Origin: Gp1-AA122 sp036378535
Lineage (GTDB): Bacteria; Acidobacteriota; Terriglobia; Terriglobales; Acidobacteriaceae
Length of the DNA: 64,000 nucleotides
Assembly: GCA_036378535.1 (NCBI GenBank)
Contig: DASUWH010000069.1
Coordinates: 15,436-79,435, forward strand
Direction: 5' to 3'
Shown here: positions 58,875 to 64,000 of the stretch, one piece after another
How positions within the stretch are numbered: the first letter of the stretch is position 1
How the letters are laid out: every line of letters begins with the position of its first letter
Notes under the pieces: generated by a model
What the model saw: the letters and a program-made list of their open reading frames with translations, nothing else
What the model was told of the DNA's origin: nothing
The model's database searches: none
Made by a program: the position numbers and the translations under genes

Positions 58875-58893
58875 GCAGCGCCCGAGTTCTGAA

Positions 58894-60237
58894 ATGAAAA
58901 CTCTTCGCCACAATCACGGGGAACAAGGGCAGACCATCGTACTGGTCGCGCTCTCACTCTTGGCGTTGTTCTCGATGGCCGCCCTGGCCATTGACGTTGC
59001 CAATCTTTACGTAGCCAGCACAGAAGCGCAGCAAGCAGCGGATGCGGCCGCCCTGGCAGGCGCCAAGGTATTCGTAACGTCAGGCTACACCTCTTACCCT
59101 GCAGGCTTCGGGAACAACGGGTGGGTGTGTAACGGATCGACTGGTCTTGCGGACTATGCCGCGCAGTCAGCCCTGGCCGCTAATACGGTCGCCGGAGTGA
59201 CTCCGACCATGACCACTTCGTGCGATTTTACCCAGGATGAGAATCCAACCATCACGGTTCGCGTCCAGCGCACCGGGTTGCCGATTTTCTTTGCCAGGAT
59301 TTGGCAAGTGAGCAGTCCCAGCGTGAGCGCGACCGCAAAAGCGGAAGCGTATAACCCGTCCGGAGGGACGGCATCGATTGCAACCGGGATCGTTAAACCC
59401 TTTCTCGTGCCCAATTGTCCGCCAAGCACAACCGGCACGCCGAACGGGAACTGCGGCACCACCTACTCCTACGTGAATCCCACGGACGGCAGCATCGCGA
59501 GTGGCATCTCTCTGGGCTCAACGCAAACGTTTACACTGCCAGATCAATCCAGCGCTCCGACCGGCTTACCAGGACCGAATTTCTTCTACCCGATCGATTT
59601 TCCCGCTTATCCTCCAACTCCCGCTTGTCCGGTTTCCTCGATAAGTGCTTGTAACAATCAGACCGGCAACTTCCCATACTACTTTGACAATATTTTCTGC
59701 TCGAACTCAAATCAGCTGAAGTGTGGTGATCTTGTCGGAGGTTCAACGAACAATCCGGTGGATACTAGATTCAACGGTACGAACTGGAACGCCCTTCAGG
59801 CCAGGTTGGACAAAGGTGTAGGTTGCCTCATACACTCAAATTCCCTCGCCAGCGGGGCGTGCACACCGGGCGCGTTCGCCCAAGATTGCTTCGTGCCACA
59901 GGGACCCGGTCAGCCGCCGCTGATCCGTCCGGGCTCGAACAACCCGGATTCAGTACTTCGGTCTATGAGTTACATAAGCCGAAGCGATTCAATTGTCACT
60001 GTTCCGCTTTTTGACGGTAGAAATCTGTGCTGGCTTTCTAAGGCCGGCGGGCCCTGCAATTACACGGCGCCTATCGTCGGTTTTCTTCAGCTTGGGATTA
60101 TTGAGGACACTACTGGAACCGGAAGCTTCAACGCTATCATCCTCAACGCCTCCGGCTGCAATCCTAGCGCGAGCGGTCAAGCCGTTACCGGGGGCAATAT
60201 CTCCTCCATCCCCGTTCGCCTGGTCCAAAGCCAATAA
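58894..60237 (+). CDS. TadG-like pilus assembly protein
   Basis: A 447-residue protein. The N-terminus GEQGQTIVLVALSLLALFSMAALAIDVANLYVASTEAQQAADAAALAGA is the Tad/TadG N-terminal helix region of secreted pilus-associated proteins. The remaining 380 residues form a large extracytoplasmic domain rich in Ser, Thr, Pro and Cys (about fourteen cysteines), without a von Willebrand A motif that I can see. TadG-type proteins are thought to anchor or tip-decorate the pilus. The rest of the Tad machinery (ATPase, secretin, flp pilin) is not in the window. Confidence 0.82.
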   Translation: MKTLRHNHGEQGQTIVLVALSLLALFSMAALAIDVANLYVASTEAQQAADAAALAGAKVFVTSGYTSYPAGFGNNGWVCNGSTGLADYAAQSALAANTVAGVTPTMTTSCDFTQDENPTITVRVQRTGLPIFFARIWQVSSPSVSATAKAEAYNPSGGTASIATGIVKPFLVPNCPPSTTGTPNGNCGTTYSYVNPTDGSIASGISLGSTQTFTLPDQSSAPTGLPGPNFFYPIDFPAYPPTPACPVSSISACNNQTGNFPYYFDNIFCSNSNQLKCGDLVGGSTNNPVDTRFNGTNWNALQARLDKGVGCLIHSNSLASGACTPGAFAQDCFVPQGPGQPPLIRPGSNNPDSVLRSMSYISRSDSIVTVPLFDGRNLCWLSKAGGPCNYTAPIVGFLQLGIIEDTTGTGSFNAIILNASGCNPSASGQAVTGGNISSIPVRLVQSQ

Positions 60238-60241
60238 GCCC

Positions 60242-61186
60242 CTATTCGGGATCTACCGGCTCTAGTTCCATCGTTGCGGGTGAACCGCCATTCGGCTGCA
60301 TAGGTGGATTCGGTGGAGGCCCCGGTGCCGTCATCTGCTGCTCAGGAGCTTCCAGGGGTTGTGGCAGCTGTGGCGGTGGAGTGTAGGAGTCCGGTCCAAG
60401 ATTCGATTTCGGGGTCAGGATCACGGCGCCAACGCCCTGAGGATCCTGTGCCGTGCCCTGTAGGACGTAGTTGAAGCGGGATCCGTTGAGAAGAGCGGCC
60501 AGCACGTCCTTCGGCGCTCCCGGTCCCGCCTGGATGGCTACCTGCTCCTGTTCCGCGCCTGACGGAATCGGTATATCCGCGCCGGTCCTCAGATGAACCT
60601 GGTACAAAACGTCAGCCAGCGTCGCCTTGCTGGCCGAGATCGTTAGAAGGCCCCGTTCGAACCCAACCCGCAGGGGTGGCGTGGCCGGACGAGAAAGCGT
60701 CGCGAGCGCCCGCGCCGTCGGATGACGATCGATACTGACTCCAGGGAACGCTGTCGACGCAGCCATAGCTGGTTCCGATCCCAGCTTCACAAACACCGCG
60801 GTTCCTGCCGTAACCAGGCGATAGGCCGTCGGCTCGTTCAGATCGATGACGATGCGGGTAACAGGCGGATTAGAGCGGAATAAACCAGCGCGTACAGCCC
60901 TGATCTGGCCTTGATTCAGCCGGAGACCGCGGAGGGCCCGTCCCGGCAACGCTCCCGGAAAGTCAATGACCAGTCGATCCGGCCCGGTCAGCATTTGGGC
61001 TTCGGTAGTGACCGGCGCACTGGCGATAACCTGCACGCCCAAGCCTTGCTCGCTGCCGACCACCGCGAGTCTTTCTACGGCGACCGGCACCCCTGTTTGA
61101 GCTGCGACGAACGCGGGCCAAAAGCTTGCTCCGGCAATTAAGAATGCAACCGAGCAGGCAAAGGCCAATCTGGAGGAGGTCTTCAT
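60242..61186 (-). CDS. Orphan AMIN-domain protein with STN-like domain
   Basis: A 314-residue exported protein (signal peptide LAFACSVAFLIAGASFWPAFVAAQ). Residues about 35-140 form an AMIN-like beta domain: LVIDFPGALPGRALRGLRLNQGQIRAVRAGLF... TRIVIDLNEPTAYRLV. Residues about 165-250 (RVGFERGLLTISASKATLADVLYQVHLRTGADI...) resemble the STN/secretin N-terminal fold. A Pro-rich tail follows. In PilQ these modules precede a secretin pore, but no pore is present here, so it may be a periplasmic accessory of a secretin or cell-wall amidase located elsewhere. It is convergent with the TadG-like gene. Confidence 0.78.
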   Translation of the reverse strand: MKTSSRLAFACSVAFLIAGASFWPAFVAAQTGVPVAVERLAVVGSEQGLGVQVIASAPVTTEAQMLTGPDRLVIDFPGALPGRALRGLRLNQGQIRAVRAGLFRSNPPVTRIVIDLNEPTAYRLVTAGTAVFVKLGSEPAMAASTAFPGVSIDRHPTARALATLSRPATPPLRVGFERGLLTISASKATLADVLYQVHLRTGADIPIPSGAEQEQVAIQAGPGAPKDVLAALLNGSRFNYVLQGTAQDPQGVGAVILTPKSNLGPDSYTPPPQLPQPLEAPEQQMTAPGPPPNPPMQPNGGSPATMELEPVDPE

Positions 61187-61316
61187 GGCTTCAGCCCAGA
61201 TTCTATCAACCTGGCAGCATAGTGAAAGAATACTTAGGTCGCTGTCCTGCCGAGCAGTAGCAGAGGTGGTCCACCGGACAGTAAGGGTTGGACCGGTCGC
61301 GGGGGATAACAGGGAT

Positions 61317-62297
61317 TTAGTCGACCGACAAGCTCATGGCGTGCTTACGTTTCCTATAGCAGGCGAGAACCGCGGCTAAGCCTGATCCTATGAGCATCCA
61401 TGTGCCCGGCTCAGGAACTGCCGCCGGAGGCTTTCTGGGAGGGCGCTTGGGGCAATCCCTTTCCTTGCTTTCGTCATCGTGAATGCCAAGCTTGTGTTCC
61501 TGATTTTCCTTCCACTTGGACTCACATGCTGGCTTAAGAGGCCCACGTCCGGACGGCAGGGGAGGACCTACGAAAGGAAAAGCCGGGCCCAGCGCCGGCC
61601 CAACCCACGGAGCGGGCGGCGCCGGAGTGAGCAATGCTTCTTTGTAGAGCGCCGGGAATTTCGTCTCCGCGGGCGGCAAAAGGGGTGGAGGTTCGATCTG
61701 TTCCAATGCGGCTGCCGGCGGTTCCTCCGGCGAGACCGCGAGTTGCTTGCGGGTTGACACCTGATTCGCGCACTTGGTGCGTGCCGTAATAGTGCCATCC
61801 GTGATCAGTTCCTCACCCGGCGTGAGGCGATGGCGGGTTTTGGTCCAGAAAATCTTATCGTTCATGCGGTAGGACAAGTAGACCAGGGCCGGTTTTTGCA
61901 GACGAACCAGGCGCGCGTGCTCGTACTGAAAGCGGGCATAATGCGCTGCCACGGCGCGATCATGCGCAATTGCCTGGCGCAATTCTTCCGCGCTGTGAAC
62001 ACCCCCGCGCACAACCGAATAGTTGTAGATCGGGTAATGGTGAATTGCGGCCTGCCGCGGCACCGGAATACGTGCCCCCAAAGCCGCATAGTTCGGGGTC
62101 GAAGCCCGGGTCGGAGCCGGAGACCAGTCGCTGGCAGTCGAAATATCGGAAGAATGATGACGACTCGGAAAAGCCAGCCAAGCAGTAATCGCCACGCCCA
62201 ACAAGGCCGCGCAAATGGCGAATATGTGTCTACGCCGTAGTTGCCGCCGGCGCCACGACCGTCTGCGCCCCGGACTACCCCTACCTGAATACGTCAC
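61317..62297 (-). CDS. PEP-CTERM-sorted protein
   Basis: A 326-residue protein beginning with an Arg-rich leader and one membrane helix (IFAICAALLGVAITAWLAF). The middle has a helical part (VHSAEELRQAIAHDRAVAAHYARFQYEHARL) and a Pro-rich stretch. The C-terminus is the PEP-CTERM signal: VPEPGTWMLIGSGLAAVLACYRKRK, i.e. V-PEP, a hydrophobic helix and a basic tail, which targets the protein to exosortase-dependent surface sorting. No exosortase gene lies in the window. A GTG at 62297 preceded by GGAGTGG is the start. It reads against the diguanylate-cyclase-like gene; function unknown. Confidence 0.8.
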   Translation of the reverse strand: MTYSGRGSPGRRRSWRRRQLRRRHIFAICAALLGVAITAWLAFPSRHHSSDISTASDWSPAPTRASTPNYAALGARIPVPRQAAIHHYPIYNYSVVRGGVHSAEELRQAIAHDRAVAAHYARFQYEHARLVRLQKPALVYLSYRMNDKIFWTKTRHRLTPGEELITDGTITARTKCANQVSTRKQLAVSPEEPPAAALEQIEPPPLLPPAETKFPALYKEALLTPAPPAPWVGPALGPAFPFVGPPLPSGRGPLKPACESKWKENQEHKLGIHDDESKERDCPKRPPRKPPAAVPEPGTWMLIGSGLAAVLACYRKRKHAMSLSVD

Positions 62298-62659
62298 CCT
62301 ACCACTCCTCTAGACACAACCACCCCGGCGGTTTGGCAAGGGGAGCAACTCTCAAACCCTGCACTTTGACCGCCAGACCTGGGATACACAACCCTCGCGT
62401 ATCCAGCTACATACATTTGGAATTCTAGCTTTATGTGAAGGTTATTGCATATGACGAATGAACATTTCAATAGTGACTAAGTGCCATCATGAGCACTTTT
62501 GTGCAGAATTTCCACAGATTTATGCCGACACACCGCTAATGCTAAGCGATTTAACTTATGCCGTTCGACTCCAGGCGCAGTCGCGATGTGCTCGAAATGG
62601 CATGTCCCCTTCCGCGACTGGTCTAACAGTTATAATCGCGCTTTCAGCGGAGGCATTGA
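62298..62659. other. 362-base divergent gene-free region
   Basis: A comparatively A/T-rich gap between the PEP-CTERM gene and the GAF-GGDEF gene. TATAAT at 62631-62636 is a good -10 box for the latter but no matching -35 is visible. I see no repeat, RNA gene or operator in the rest. Confidence 0.6.
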
Positions 62660-64000
62660 TTGTCCGAAGCGCATTCCAGCGTGCGCGATCTCGCGGTCCT
62701 GCAGCAAGCCATGCAGATGGTACTCTCCAGCCTGGACGTGGAGACCATTCTGCATCACATTCTGCTGATCTCGCGCAATTACTTCGGCGCCACCAGCAGC
62801 GCTGTTTACGTTCTGGATTCGAACTCCGGGGAATTGATTTGCCGCGCGCAGAACGGCTTTGATCCAGCGGTGGTCCTTCCTGCGGACAAACACACGGTGG
62901 CAGGTTGGGCCGCCTTCACCGGAGCTCCACTATACATTCCCGATCTGACGCGGGAACCGCGCCACCACGTGCAAGCGGCGGAGAAGGCGCGCAGCGTTCT
63001 CGCCATTCCGTTGCTCGTTCGCGATCGCGTGATCGGGGTGCTGGAGACGAGAAGCGAGAAACCCGACGCGTTCGCGGCCGAGGCCATCAGTCTTCTATCG
63101 GTCTTTTCCGGACAAGCCTCAATCGCGCTTGAGAATGCGCAGATGCATTCAACCGATCTGCGCCGGGTACGTCAAATCGAGATTATCAACCTGATCGCCC
63201 GCTCGGCCGCCGCCGCCCACGATCGTCAGCAATTCTTCAGCATGTTGGCCGAATTGCTCTCCGACACTTTCGACGGCACGACCATCGCCGTCGTACTCAG
63301 CTCAGCCGATGGGCACATCACTGTTCCCTCTTATAGCGGCACGCGGGCCGTCGAGATGCAGCGTTTCGTGGCCGCACGACAGAAAGGCGTAATCGCGGAT
63401 GCTTTTGCCACCCGCGCCCTGGCGGTGGTTAACGATTTCAGAGCGGAATTATCCGTGCCTTCCTGCTTCCCCAAGAGCGGTTCCGAACTGTGCGCGCCCA
63501 TGGTGTCGCTGGGCGAGGTGCTGGGCGCACTCGTACTAGGACATCAGCGCCCGAATTTCTTTAGCGCCGAAGACCGGACCATTGCCCAGGCGGCCGCCGA
63601 TGTTTGCGCCACGGCGGTCAAGAATGTGCAGCTATCCGACGAGCTGCGGCGGATCGCCAATCTCGATCCGCTGACTGGCGCCTACAACCAGCGTTATCTG
63701 CATGCGGCGGTGGGACAGGAAATATCCCGGTCCCGGCGTCATGGCAAAGACTTCGGACTGGTGATGCTGGACCTGCGCGATTTTCGGAAGATCAATACCA
63801 GTGTCGGCCTGGAGATGGGTGACAACTTGTTGCGCCGGGTGGCGGAAAGGCTCAAATCCGCCGTCCGCAATAATGACGTCGTCTGCCGGTATGTTGCCGA
63901 CCGTTTCTCCGTGCTGTTGCCCGAATTGAATGCGGAAGGATTGGTGACCGTCGTCGGAAAACTACAGAACGCGTTACGCGAAATTGAGGTTGCGCACCAG
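62660..64000 (+). CDS. GAF-GAF-GGDEF protein with degenerate GGDEF motif (3' end outside window)
   Basis: The open frame runs from a TTG at 62660 (GGAGG six bases upstream) to the last base, 447 codons without a stop. Two GAF domains occupy about residues 15-160 (LDVETILHHILLISRNYFGATSSAVYVL...) and 175-315. From 335 the GGDEF fold begins LDPLTGAYNQRYLH with MLDLRDFRKINT and a later MGDNLLRRVAERLK, but where RYGGDEF is expected at 410 it reads RYVADRF, and the substrate-side His of the family is Leu. This would abolish diguanylate cyclase activity. It is likely a signalling sensor that binds rather than makes c-di-GMP or nucleotides, or the partner of another domain beyond the edge. Confidence 0.88.
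   Translation, partial: MSEAHSSVRDLAVLQQAMQMVLSSLDVETILHHILLISRNYFGATSSAVYVLDSNSGELICRAQNGFDPAVVLPADKHTVAGWAAFTGAPLYIPDLTREPRHHVQAAEKARSVLAIPLLVRDRVIGVLETRSEKPDAFAAEAISLLSVFSGQASIALENAQMHSTDLRRVRQIEIINLIARSAAAAHDRQQFFSMLAELLSDTFDGTTIAVVLSSADGHITVPSYSGTRAVEMQRFVAARQKGVIADAFATRALAVVNDFRAELSVPSCFPKSGSELCAPMVSLGEVLGALVLGHQRPNFFSAEDRTIAQAAADVCATAVKNVQLSDELRRIANLDPLTGAYNQRYLHAAVGQEISRSRRHGKDFGLVMLDLRDFRKINTSVGLEMGDNLLRRVAERLKSAVRNNDVVCRYVADRFSVLLPELNAEGLVTVVGKLQNALREIEVAHQ

Noticed and set aside
62458..62862. A 134-codon frame at the start of the GAF-GGDEF gene.
   Set aside because: It overlaps the GAF-GGDEF coding frame in another phase, and the latter has domain motifs and a good ribosome binding site.

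Overview
The window reads as a chromosomal segment of a free-living, aerobically respiring Gram-negative bacterium. The best fit is the Acidobacteriota (Terriglobia/Koribacter-like). The signs are a Rieske / split cytochrome b / multiheme cytochrome c operon, a PEP-CTERM protein, Big_2-type Ig-repeat lipoproteins, PP2C and KdpD-like regulators, F420-type small oxidoreductases and a moderately high G+C content. This assignment is inference from gene content; there is no rRNA or marker set to prove it. I see no transposase, integrase, phage gene or CRISPR array. One tRNA gene (tRNA-Lys, anticodon TTT) is present.

Layout. 1-9 kb: surface and housekeeping genes (Ig-repeat lipoprotein, Cof-type HAD phosphatase, lytic transglycosylase, flippase-like membrane protein, nrdR, an isocitrate dehydrogenase-type enzyme, an HXXEE-type membrane protein, hemH). 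9-21.4 kb: a respiratory block with a Rieske protein, cytochrome b in two pieces, an eight-haem c-type cytochrome, a cupredoxin-like lipoprotein, ctaA (haem A synthase), an ABC exporter pair, a DUF420/CtaM-like protein and a HEAT/lipoyl-like membrane protein. hemH just upstream supplies haem, so the block looks like a quinol:acceptor complex together with oxidase-maturation functions. 21.4-28.4 kb: ferredoxin, ssb, acetyltransferase, a ketoacyl synthase, an alpha/beta hydrolase, two small split-barrel oxidoreductases and an M20 peptidase. 28.5-35.4 kb: smc, a DsbA-like protein and glutamine-dependent NAD synthase. 35.4-41.8 kb: a sulfur island with sulfite dehydrogenase (molybdoenzyme plus cytochrome c), a porin and an Rrf2-regulator / sulfonate-type ABC transporter operon. 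The porin and the regulator operon share an identical 21-bp operator-like sequence. 42-50.9 kb: PP2C phosphatase, tRNA-Lys, a kinase-less KdpD sensor, a cation diffusion facilitator, PpiC-type isomerase, an epimerase, ubiE, aroB and a TerC protein. 51-57 kb: two M28 metallopeptidases, tatA-tatC and a CtpA protease. 57-64 kb: part of a Tad pilus cluster, an orphan AMIN/STN protein, a PEP-CTERM protein and the first 447 codons of a GAF-GAF-GGDEF protein whose GGDEF motif is degenerate.

The most unexplained structure lies between the genes. Many intergenic regions carry long inverted repeats whose arms are themselves 'stuttering' direct repeats of a short word, with a different word at each locus. 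Several enclose or sit beside a second shared core (TCATCCCGA-CGAAGCGAGG). A further set of compact perfect hairpins follows stop codons. Together with the shared Rrf2-type operator, a NrdR-box-like palindrome in front of smc and the unusual domain insertions (SMC head, Rieske N-terminus, flippase loop), these are the parts most worth following up.
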